Shown here: positions 37,568 through 45,024 of the stretch, in pieces
How the letters are laid out: every line of letters begins with the position of its first letter
Position numbering within the stretch: position 1 is the stretch's first letter
Origin: Flavobacteriales bacterium
GTDB lineage: Bacteria > Bacteroidota > Bacteroidia > Flavobacteriales_E > Vicingaceae
Assembly (NCBI GenBank): GCA_020853105.1
Contig: JADYZM010000052.1
Location: 1 to 45,384, forward strand
Direction of reading: 5' to 3'
Length of the DNA: 45,384 nucleotides
Program-made: the position numbers and the translations under genes
The notes under the pieces: generated by a model
The model's database searches: none
What the model was told of the DNA's origin: nothing
What the model saw: only the letters and a program-made list of their open reading frames with translations

Positions 37568-40237
37568 TTAAACAAGCACCAAATATTGGTGAGAAGTTAC
37601 AGTTCCTTTGTCTCTAATTCCGTGTGATTCGCAATGTTCAACACTTTCATCAAATAAGTCAGCCGTTTTAAACCAACGCTTACTAATTTTCTGTAATTCT
37701 TCTGCCATATCACATTTTACGCTCTTGCCTAAATGTAAAACACAAACTCCGTCTTTCTTTAATCGTTCTTTTGATTGGCGAAAAATACTTTCATAAATAG
37801 CGAAATCTTTTTTCTGTCTTTCATCAACGAAAGAATTAGGTTGATGTTTGAAATCTTTATCAGACCAACCCGAAAACCAAATACGAATCCAATTTGCTAA
37901 ATAAAATCTCGTACTGTCAAAAAATGGTGGCGATGTGATTACAGCGTCCAAATTATTTATTTCTTGTGGCCAAATTATGGTCGTATCTTGATTAAATATC
38001 TTTCCATTCTTAAAGTTTTTCGATAATTCTTCTTTAATTACTCTATCAACTTTTTCAGTAACTTTCTCTATCAAATTTTTATAAATAAATTCGCCTGTTG
38101 GTGCATAAGGTACAATAGGGTGCGACCTACGACTAAGAGCATAAGGTCTGTTTCCGTGTAAAATGTGAAGTAGCGAAGCTACTACTAACATTTCACTTGG
38201 TGTTTTAGGATAGTTTTCTTTTACAAATCTTCGAGCAAGCAAAATTTCTTTTAAAGTATTTTCTTCGTAATATTCAGCAAGTGTTTTGTTGAATCCGAAA
38301 TTTTGTACTTCTTTCAATTCGTCTTTTGTGCATTTATTTTTTGCAATGAAATGTTGTAACGCATTGATGTAACTATAACTTTCTTCGGCTATCGGTGCAG
38401 AAACTTTTGCTTGCGAAATGTAATAAGCTGGTAAACTAATATCTATCCCATAAGACATTTTTCCTGCCAATGCTGCTTCAAATGGTATTGTTCCAACACC
38501 GGAAAATGGGTCAAGCATTGAGCCATTTTCGGGAATGAAAGTTTTTACTAAATGATGAGCTATTGCAGGTTTCAATTTGCCTTGATATGAACAAAGTGAA
38601 TGATTATTGTGTCCCCAATTTCTACTTGAAAATGGCTCTTGTTGATGTGGAATAATGGTTTTAAATTCTTTCCAATTCCTGTCCCAAAATGCAGGTTCTG
38701 AATCGTTAATGTGTTTGCCGTTTTTGTAAGTGTATTGAAAAACAAGCAATGATTGCGTAAGGATTTCCTTGTTTTTAGAGCGTCTTTTACGCAATATTTT
38801 GTTGTCAATAAGTTTAAAGCCAAGTCCTGTTAATATTTCAATTAAAATTTCGTCTGTTTTGATATGAACACCGCAAAAAATTGAATCGCCAATGTCAATT
38901 AAAAGTTTGGCGTTATTTTCTAAATGAGTTTTAGAGTCGTTAAAAACCTGATACATTTCTTCAAAATAGCTTTTTGCCATTATCGGAATCCTTGAATCGT
39001 AAGCGTTTTCGTTGAGTTCTTTCAGCGTTGATTTTAGAATTTTACTTTTTGCGGAAATATCTAATCCGTTTACAAAAGCATACTCTTTTTTCACGTCATT
39101 GATTCCGCTTGTTAATACTTGGTCTCTAAAAAAACGTAAATCATTTTCATATTGCAGATAGCGAAGAAACCACAACTCAACTTTTGTATTTCTGAAATAG
39201 TTTGTTCCGTTCAAATATGGCGGACTTGTGATGATTGCACCGATTTTCAATTCATTTACTCGGCTTATATTTTTTGCGTTTGATAAAATAAGTTCGTGTT
39301 CATTTTTTAATGAATAATTGAAATTCAATACATCTTCCGCAATGTCAGCTATTTTTTGAGGCAAAATTTCATCAAAAGTTTTTAGTTCTTTTTCAATTTC
39401 TTTTTGTGTTTTAAAACGAACATCACCCACTTTTTTCAAATAAGAAACAGGGAGTAAACACGACATAACAGCAATGGTTAAAGTATCTGCCAATAATTCA
39501 TCTTCTAATCTCACAATGTCAATGTAAGAACGCAGTTTTAGAATTTGTGATAATGTTTTTTCGGAAAAATATTTGCTGTTAGCAAATATCAATTTATACG
39601 CTTCTCTTAACGCTTTATCTTCTTCAAACTTTGCTATGTTTTTTATGATAGATTTTGAAATATCTGTTAAGTCATTTGATAGTTTTTTTCGTTGCTGTTC
39701 TTTTGCTTTTAAAACAGTCAATTTGGTTTGAATGAGATATTGAAGCAAAGGATTTACTTCGGAATAAACCGTAGATAAATTTACTTGGTCAGAAGCAAAA
39801 AGGGTAGTCCCTGTTCCTGCAAACGGCTCGTAAATTAAAGTATTTTTGATATCAAAATTTTCTATTAATGATTTTACAAAGTCAGTTGAGTAGCCTTCAA
39901 TATATGGATACCAACGCTGAAAAGGTGTGTCTTTGCTTTTTACAAAGGTTACGTCCTTTTTTGTCATTCCGTTTACTTGGTCAACATCTGACAAGTTTTG
40001 TTTTATCAGGCGTTTTACGGCTTGGTTTATTGAGCGTTCTTGTTTGTCTGCGTATAGAGAAAGTTGTTTGTATGTTCTGATACCGATAAGCTCCTTTATT
40101 TCCTGCGTGGACATATCCTTAACCTTTGAATAATAAGGAACTTCTGGTTCGCTAAAGGCCAATGTTACAGATTTGTCTTTTGTGTCGTCAGACGGATAGT
40201 CGCTGAAATAGATTGCTTTATAAAATTGTTTTGCCAT
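37568..40237 (-). CDS. Fused double DNA methyltransferase (m4C/m6A type)
   Basis: An 889-aa protein containing two amino-methyltransferase units in tandem. Unit 1 has the SAM-binding motif EPFAGTGTT (137-145) and catalytic TSPPY (337-341). Unit 2 has DPFSGVGT (576-583) and TSPPF (768-772). SPPY/SPPF forms are most common in N4-cytosine enzymes, but N6-adenine is possible. About 190-200 residues lie between motifs I and IV in each unit and may hold the target-recognition regions. Two fused enzymes suit an asymmetric site whose strands need separate modification, as with M.FokI. It protects DNA from the convergent HNH nuclease. Its own promoter lies just upstream. Confidence 0.88.
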   Translation of the reverse strand: MAKQFYKAIYFSDYPSDDTKDKSVTLAFSEPEVPYYSKVKDMSTQEIKELIGIRTYKQLSLYADKQERSINQAVKRLIKQNLSDVDQVNGMTKKDVTFVKSKDTPFQRWYPYIEGYSTDFVKSLIENFDIKNTLIYEPFAGTGTTLFASDQVNLSTVYSEVNPLLQYLIQTKLTVLKAKEQQRKKLSNDLTDISKSIIKNIAKFEEDKALREAYKLIFANSKYFSEKTLSQILKLRSYIDIVRLEDELLADTLTIAVMSCLLPVSYLKKVGDVRFKTQKEIEKELKTFDEILPQKIADIAEDVLNFNYSLKNEHELILSNAKNISRVNELKIGAIITSPPYLNGTNYFRNTKVELWFLRYLQYENDLRFFRDQVLTSGINDVKKEYAFVNGLDISAKSKILKSTLKELNENAYDSRIPIMAKSYFEEMYQVFNDSKTHLENNAKLLIDIGDSIFCGVHIKTDEILIEILTGLGFKLIDNKILRKRRSKNKEILTQSLLVFQYTYKNGKHINDSEPAFWDRNWKEFKTIIPHQQEPFSSRNWGHNNHSLCSYQGKLKPAIAHHLVKTFIPENGSMLDPFSGVGTIPFEAALAGKMSYGIDISLPAYYISQAKVSAPIAEESYSYINALQHFIAKNKCTKDELKEVQNFGFNKTLAEYYEENTLKEILLARRFVKENYPKTPSEMLVVASLLHILHGNRPYALSRRSHPIVPYAPTGEFIYKNLIEKVTEKVDRVIKEELSKNFKNGKIFNQDTTIIWPQEINNLDAVITSPPFFDSTRFYLANWIRIWFSGWSDKDFKHQPNSFVDERQKKDFAIYESIFRQSKERLKKDGVCVLHLGKSVKCDMAEELQKISKRWFKTADLFDESVEHCESHGIRDKGTVTSHQYLVLV

Positions 40238-40274
40238 ATTTTGAAATAAGTATCAGTTTATGATAGTTACTTCT

Positions 40275-40306
40275 CAAAGGTAGTAATTATTCTATATGTC
40301 AAACAA
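40275..40306 (-). promoter_or_regulatory. Promoter of the methyltransferase gene
   Basis: On the minus strand TACCTTTG (plus 40275-40282) fits TAnnTTTG. TTTG (plus 40300-40303) lies 17 nt upstream and a TTG (plus 40304-40306) 21 nt upstream; either could be the -33 half. The start would be about 30 nt before the ATG. Confidence 0.5.
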
Positions 40307-40453
40307 GCTTCAACAAAAAATATTTTCAACAACAAAATTTTGGGTGGTGGGTGGGCTTGGACTGTCGGTTGTTTCCATTAAGGAACATTGGTTTTGTGAT
40401 TTACAGATGTTGGAATTTTAGTCCTTTCAGTTGATAGTAGCACTGTCGCCCTA

Positions 40454-40600
40454 CGCTTGCCTGTAACGGTTTCGGGCTTTGCGTTCGGGCGGGTTTCGGA
40501 GCACAAAACTGTCAACCTGCACTGAACTTGAATAGAACCACAAAGCTCCAAGTTTGCAAGTCACCCCGCCTGACGCAAAACCCGTGTTATGCCCAGTTGT
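40454..40600. repeat. attC-like hairpin 1 (cassette junction)
   Basis: This 126-nt imperfect palindrome starts TAAC at 40464 and ends GTTA at 40589. A GC-rich arm at 40473-40493 pairs with 40565-40584, with about three mismatched or unpaired positions. A further small inverted repeat (AACTTG/CAAGTT) is in the loop. The bases outside TAAC/GTTA do not pair with each other but with the far ends of the neighbouring units: CGCTTGCCTGTAA with 36439-36451, and GTTATGCCCAGTTGT with 41135-41149. That is the property of an integron attC site. The DNA is GC-rich compared with its surroundings, and no gene lies in 40238-40586. Confidence 0.55.
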
Positions 40601-41120
40601 TCTTTTCATTGTCCTTATTAAATATCGTTTTTATGTCTGTCCGTCTGCACCAACAAATGATACAAATTGTCAAAAGTAAAAGTATATGGTTGAGTGTCGA
40701 GTTGTTGCAATTGTCATTGTAGATTGAACCTGAATAGTCGTGTAAATGCCAAGGAAATATTTTTTCAAATGCCGGAAAGTTAAGTCTAAGTTGTTTATTG
40801 ATAATGGCTGGCGAAAGGTCAACCAAGTCGGGAAAGATGGAGCCGAGAAAAGAAAGTCCCATAATTAAACGATACTTTTTATTTGTCAGCCAGGTTGTAA
40901 TAACAATTATTGTCAAGCTAACAACAGCGTCAAGCTTGGAGTTTATTGGATAACAGTGTGGAATGTAGTCTAACGCACCGTGTGAAATAAGTCCAACGGT
41001 AAATGCCAAAATACTTGTCCCAACAACATTTTTTGAAGTCGTTGATTGCTCAATTCTTCTTGTGTCTGTCAACAAAACTGCGACACTAATTGCCGTTGTG
41101 GTATGGAATATTACGTTCAT
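40587..41120 (-). CDS. YdjM/DUF457-like membrane protein (putative metal-dependent hydrolase)
   Basis: A 177-aa hydrophobic protein with about four membrane segments. It carries scattered His/Asp positions typical of the YdjM (DUF457) family of inner-membrane putative metal-dependent hydrolases: FHTTTAISVA near the N-terminus, ISHGALDYIPHCYP (about 45-58), GSIFPDLVDLSP and HLHDYSG. The C-terminus is cysteine-containing and less typical. Its stop codon is formed by the boundary box itself (TAA within CATAAC, minus strand), and its ATG lies 29 nt inside the other boundary. The gene therefore fills its unit completely, like an integron cassette gene. The biological role is unknown. Confidence 0.65.
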   Translation of the reverse strand: MNVIFHTTTAISVAVLLTDTRRIEQSTTSKNVVGTSILAFTVGLISHGALDYIPHCYPINSKLDAVVSLTIIVITTWLTNKKYRLIMGLSFLGSIFPDLVDLSPAIINKQLRLNFPAFEKIFPWHLHDYSGSIYNDNCNNSTLNHILLLLTICIICWCRRTDIKTIFNKDNEKNNWA

Positions 41121-41134
41121 TTTGGTGTCGTCCT

Positions 41135-41398
41135 ACAATTGGGCATAACGATTAATGTATGAAATGTGCATTGCCGTTTTAAGTACGTATAAAAGTAATA
41201 ATTTTTGCCAAAGATTCAGTTTAGCACAACCAAAATAAGTAACCAAAAAAGCTAGAGAACCAAAGCGAGAATGCAGCTCGCTAACTCTTCTAAAAAGCAC
41301 AAGCAAAAATTATGGCGTAAACTGTAAAATTTTCAAGTAACTACCAAAAGTTTGCAACTGCATATTTTATACATAGTGTTACCACACGTTGTTCTTTT
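41135..41398. repeat. attC-like hairpin 2 (cassette junction)
   Basis: This 236-nt imperfect palindrome starts TAAC at 41146 and ends GTTA at 41381. The outer arm 41155-41174 pairs with 41354-41374 through mostly Watson-Crick pairs, a few G-T wobbles and one bulge. A nested arm ATAATTTTTGC (41198-41208) pairs with 41303-41313, and a small GCGAG/CTCGC hairpin sits inside (about 41265-41282). Outside TAAC/GTTA the sequence pairs with the far ends of the adjoining units, not with itself. It fills most of the 407-nt gap between the membrane-protein and phosphatase genes; 41399-41527 shows nothing recognisable. Confidence 0.5.
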
Positions 41399-41527
41399 AC
41401 TGTCTGTGGAGCGTTGGCAATTTCATACTCTTTGGGCATTTTTGGCTCGTGAGTAGGTTTGTGCGAGAATGACCAATGTGTATGTAATTTAGGTGGACAT
41501 TTGTCTTAATGTTTAAATACTTATCGT

Positions 41528-43492
41528 TTATATTCTAACACCTATCACACAAACATCGTCTAATTGTTCTGTTTCCCCTTTCCAGTTATTAAATTCGGTA
41601 TCAAGTGAATTTAATTGTTCTAACATTGGTTTGTTCTGAATGGATAGTAACAATTTTCTGAATTGTGCATAGCCATATTTTTTATCTTTTAAACCACCAA
41701 ATTGGTCGGCAAATCCATCTGAAAAAATGTAAATGGAATCGTTTTTTTGTAATTCAATGGTATGATTGGTAAATCTTTTGTTTTCGCCTGTTCCTCCAAT
41801 GGGTTGTTTATCTGCTTTAGTAATCTGTATTTCTCCGTTTCGTACTAAATATAATGGATTGTTTGCTCCTGCGTATTGTAGTTGGTTATTCGAGAAATCA
41901 ATGCTACACAACGAAATATCCATTCCGTCTCTTACTTCGTTATCTTTTTGTCTAAGGGTTTCTTCTACCAATTCATTGAGTTTGTTTAATATTTGTGCAG
42001 GTTGGGTTAAACCAAATTCGTTTATTGACCTAGTCAATCCATTATGCCCAACAATACTTACAAATGCTCCTGGCACTCCGTGTCCTGTACAATCAACTGC
42101 TGCAAACAATATTTTATTATCTTTTTGCTCTAACCAGTAAAAATCTCCACTTACAATGTCTTTTGGTTTATATAAAAAGAAAGAGTTGGGTAATAAGTTT
42201 TTAATAATTGATTCGGGTGGTAATATCGCTTCTTGTATGCGTTTGGCATAAGTGATACTATCAGTTATTTCTTTTTGCTTTTCTTCAATTACTATTTTTT
42301 GCTGATTGGTTACCCGAAAACGTTTGAAAAGAAAAATAGAAAAAATAATTACTAATGCTAATCCTCCTATGATAGAAAAAATAATAGTGTTTTTTCGTTT
42401 ATTTTCTGCTAAAGATAAAGCAGCTTGTTTTTCTTTTTCTTTGTTCAACAATTCTATTTCTTTTTGCTTTTTTTCAGTTTCATAAATGGCAGACATTTTA
42501 ACAACTTGTGTAGCGGTATTTTGGTTAAATAAACTGTCTTTTGTTTCAGAATAAAGTTTATAATATTTTAATTCTTCAGTAGAATTACCCATTTCCTTAT
42601 AGACTTCTGAAAGGATTCGAGAAGATTCTTTAATATACAACAGTGCATCTATTTCCTGCGACAGATCAAAGCTCATTTTTGCATAAGTAAGGGCTTTATT
42701 AAGGTTGTGCTTTTTTACATACAGTTCCGCTAAATTCATTAATGATGAAGACATTCCACTTTTATCTGCTATTTGTTCTCTGATGCTAAGCGATTCTTCG
42801 TACAATTTTAATGCTTTATTATAAGCATTGGTGTTATAATAATTTGTACCAATATTATTTAATAAGCGAGCAATATCTTCTTTATTGTTAAGTTTTTTGT
42901 ATATAGATAGTGCTTGATTATTATAAATTAGTGCTTTGTCATAATTTCCATAGCTTTCTGCATAAACAATCGCAATATTACTTAGCACTAATGCTATACT
43001 TGAAGAATCTTTTAACTGATTAAAAATATCAAGAGCTTCTTGGTGTTTTTTTAGGCTTTCATCACTCAAACCTTGTTCATCATAAATATTTCCAATAGAC
43101 ATTAAAGCTCTTGCCATACCTAAAGAATCTTCTATTTCTTCGTAAGTTTTTAATGATAAAAAATTTAATGGTATTGCTTTACTATAATCACCCAATGCAG
43201 AATAAGTATTTGCAAGATTTCCGGCACTTTGTGCAATTCGTTTTTTGTTTTTAATTTCCTTACTTATGGTTAAAGCTTTATTCAGTGATGTTATGGATTC
43301 TTGATATTTTTCGGATGAAAAATATGAATATCCCAGTTTGTTTAATAAATTAATCTGTTCTGATTTATCTGTTGTAGTTTTGATTAAGTGATTTAAGCTG
43401 TCTATTTGATTAGTTGCACTAGGGGGTATACCCATTCCTAATGTAGGTACTAATAAAAACAATAAGAGTAATTTTTGGCAACGTTTGAACAT
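41528..43492 (-). CDS. TPR and SpoIIE-type serine phosphatase
   Basis: A 654-aa membrane protein. A signal peptide (about 1-22) leads to seven or eight periplasmic tetratricopeptide repeats (about 30-330), a coiled stretch, one membrane helix (about 365-387, TIIFSIIGGLALVIIFSIFLF) and a cytoplasmic PP2C/SpoIIE phosphatase domain (about 410-654). Metal-binding motifs are intact: DIVSGDFYW, AVDCTGHGVPGAF and YIFSDGFADQ. It probably turns a periplasmic signal into dephosphorylation of a serine/threonine target such as an anti-anti-sigma factor; no such partner gene is nearby. This architecture is frequent in Bacteroidota. It sits in putative cassette 3, with two more minus-strand genes upstream. 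Confidence 0.9.
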   Translation of the reverse strand: MFKRCQKLLLLFLLVPTLGMGIPPSATNQIDSLNHLIKTTTDKSEQINLLNKLGYSYFSSEKYQESITSLNKALTISKEIKNKKRIAQSAGNLANTYSALGDYSKAIPLNFLSLKTYEEIEDSLGMARALMSIGNIYDEQGLSDESLKKHQEALDIFNQLKDSSSIALVLSNIAIVYAESYGNYDKALIYNNQALSIYKKLNNKEDIARLLNNIGTNYYNTNAYNKALKLYEESLSIREQIADKSGMSSSLMNLAELYVKKHNLNKALTYAKMSFDLSQEIDALLYIKESSRILSEVYKEMGNSTEELKYYKLYSETKDSLFNQNTATQVVKMSAIYETEKKQKEIELLNKEKEKQAALSLAENKRKNTIIFSIIGGLALVIIFSIFLFKRFRVTNQQKIVIEEKQKEITDSITYAKRIQEAILPPESIIKNLLPNSFFLYKPKDIVSGDFYWLEQKDNKILFAAVDCTGHGVPGAFVSIVGHNGLTRSINEFGLTQPAQILNKLNELVEETLRQKDNEVRDGMDISLCSIDFSNNQLQYAGANNPLYLVRNGEIQITKADKQPIGGTGENKRFTNHTIELQKNDSIYIFSDGFADQFGGLKDKKYGYAQFRKLLLSIQNKPMLEQLNSLDTEFNNWKGETEQLDDVCVIGVRI

Positions 43493-43530
43493 TGATTTTG
43501 AATTGTAAAAAAGTTATATAACCTGTTAAG

Positions 43531-43575
43531 TATAAAAAAGAGGCTTTGTTAAAAAATAACAAGCCTCTTTTTTTA
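43531..43575 (-). terminator. Terminator after the glycine-zipper gene
   Basis: The inverted repeat GAGGCTTTGTTA (43540-43551) pairs with TAACAAGCCTC (43557-43567) with one bulged base. On the minus strand a run of T (plus 43534-43539) follows. It lies directly after the stop at 43587 and before the phosphatase gene, so the two are separate transcripts. The A/T runs on both sides would let it act in either direction. Confidence 0.85.
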
Positions 43576-43586
43576 TTAACAACAAC

Positions 43587-44297
43587 TTATTTAGAAGACG
43601 AGCATGCACTACCAACTAAGGTACCACCAGCAGCACCAACGGCTGGCCCACCAATAGCCGTTCCAACTAATGCTCCTACTATAAATCCACCTAAATCACG
43701 AAGACCTTTACCAAACCATCGAAAACTGGCTCCTCCAGAAACAATATCGTGCCAAGGATTTTTCTTATCTTCAAACGCATTTGCCCAAAACTGAACTACA
43801 GCAACAGAAGCAGTACTCATTGCATATAATATAGGTAATTCATTTGCAGGTATATCATTTCGAGAAAGTAATGAGTTTTGTAACCCTTTCATTGCAGCAA
43901 CAACCAATATGGGTTTTTCATTTTGCTTGGCAAGAATAGTATTAATAATTAATTTATAGTATTGTGCTTGATTAACAGTTAGGAATCCTTGAGTATATAA
44001 GAAGTTAGCAAATTCGGCATAATTGTTATCAACACTAGATTCTACTATTTTTTTATAAGCCGCTTCAGCATCATCAAAAGAAATAATACTTTCAACATTA
44101 ATAGTTGGAAACGCATTTTTACAAAATTCAGTTGAAGCATCAAAAGCTTGTTGAAAATCCAAATCAAGATAATTCGGAAGTGTTGCAATATACATTAAAC
44201 TTTCATTATGCAACTCTGCTGCATTTTCATACATTGTAAAAATTTGTTGATTTGAAGGACAGCAGCAACTTGGCTGACAATTAGTTTGATTTTCCAT
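43587..44297 (-). CDS. Unknown protein with C-terminal glycine zipper
   Basis: A 236-aa protein that I do not recognise. The N-terminus is cysteine-rich (CQPSCCCPS, about 8-16) without a normal signal peptide. The middle (about 20-175) is mostly alpha-helical. The C-terminal 40 residues form a glycine-zipper segment with GxxxG spacing (LGGFIVGALVGTAIGGP, then AVGAAGGTLVGSA), ending SACSSSK. Such tails insert into membranes or self-associate and occur in pore-forming peptides and lipoprotein spacers. It is the second gene of a two-gene unit, 25 nt behind the outer-membrane protein gene, and is followed by a terminator. Possible roles, all inferred: a membrane-active or exported effector, or a structural surface protein. 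Confidence 0.6.
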   Translation of the reverse strand: MENQTNCQPSCCCPSNQQIFTMYENAAELHNESLMYIATLPNYLDLDFQQAFDASTEFCKNAFPTINVESIISFDDAEAAYKKIVESSVDNNYAEFANFLYTQGFLTVNQAQYYKLIINTILAKQNEKPILVVAAMKGLQNSLLSRNDIPANELPILYAMSTASVAVVQFWANAFEDKKNPWHDIVSGGASFRWFGKGLRDLGGFIVGALVGTAIGGPAVGAAGGTLVGSACSSSK

Positions 44298-44322
44298 AAT
44301 TTGTATTTTAGTTAAACATTAT

Positions 44323-45024
44323 TTATATCGTTATTCCTATGACAAGACGTAAGTAAAATTTTCCGGCATCTATTTTTGGACCATCTTTTAAATTGGTATT
44401 GTCGGTAGTCCATTTAGTTTCCGTAATAGGTATAGCATACCCTGATTTAATCCCAATCATTAATTTTTCACCTGTTTTTTTATCAATGGTGGGTGAGTAA
44501 GTGGCTTGTCCTCCAAAATTTGCTAAAAAATAATCAGCAGCCATTTCGTACTGATTAGCTGAACCCGTTAAAAATCCATTTACTGTTGTGTTGTTAGATA
44601 TTTCTGTTAATATTTTAGTATTTAACCAAGTATAACCTATCCCTCCATAAGTAAAAAGTTGTATTTTATTTTCATTTATAATTACATACCCTAACATTAT
44701 ATCTAATCCCGTTCCCTTTAATTTGGTTGTATTATTTTGATTGGATGCAGTCTGTTGATAAACAGAAAAGTCATACATATTTACAATATTTGATTTACCA
44801 AACAATTGATAATAGCCACCACCTAACGATAAGCTATTTTCACTTAATGTGGCTATTCCATTATCAGAAAAAACTTTATTCAAATTATCGTATTTCTGCG
44901 ATTCCATTCCTATTTGGAAATTCATTACAAATAAATTTTTCTTGGTAAGTGTATCGCTTTCATTTTGTGCAAAAAGAACATAGCAATTTGCCAACAGCAG
45001 AAATAAAGGGGTTAATTTTTTCAT
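44323..45024 (-). CDS. Outer-membrane beta-barrel protein
   Basis: A 233-aa exported protein. A signal peptide at about 1-20 (LFLLLANCYVLFAQ) is followed by alternating amphipathic strands with aromatic ends (SLGGGYYQLFG, LDIMLGYVIINENKIQLFTYGGIGYTW), and the chain ends in a strand (FYLRLVIGITI). This pattern fits a small porin-like or OmpW/OmpA-type eight-stranded barrel. The start used is ATG 45024; a TTG at 45030 would add two residues. It heads a two-gene unit with the glycine-zipper protein. Ligand or role is not apparent. Confidence 0.72.
   Translation of the reverse strand: MKKLTPLFLLLANCYVLFAQNESDTLTKKNLFVMNFQIGMESQKYDNLNKVFSDNGIATLSENSLSLGGGYYQLFGKSNIVNMYDFSVYQQTASNQNNTTKLKGTGLDIMLGYVIINENKIQLFTYGGIGYTWLNTKILTEISNNTTVNGFLTGSANQYEMAADYFLANFGGQATYSPTIDKKTGEKLMIGIKSGYAIPITETKWTTDNTNLKDGPKIDAGKFYLRLVIGITI

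Noticed and set aside
40464..41381. The two junction hairpins as ordinary miniature transposons
   Set aside because: They share only TAAC/GTTA ends and no body sequence, and their outer flanks pair with the far ends of neighbouring units rather than forming target-site duplications. Kept as an alternative in the findings.
43546..43794. Plus-strand reading frame with many prolines, antisense to the glycine-zipper gene
   Set aside because: Its proline-rich composition is the mirror of the glycine/alanine-rich codons on the other strand. It begins inside the terminator and has no recognisable features.
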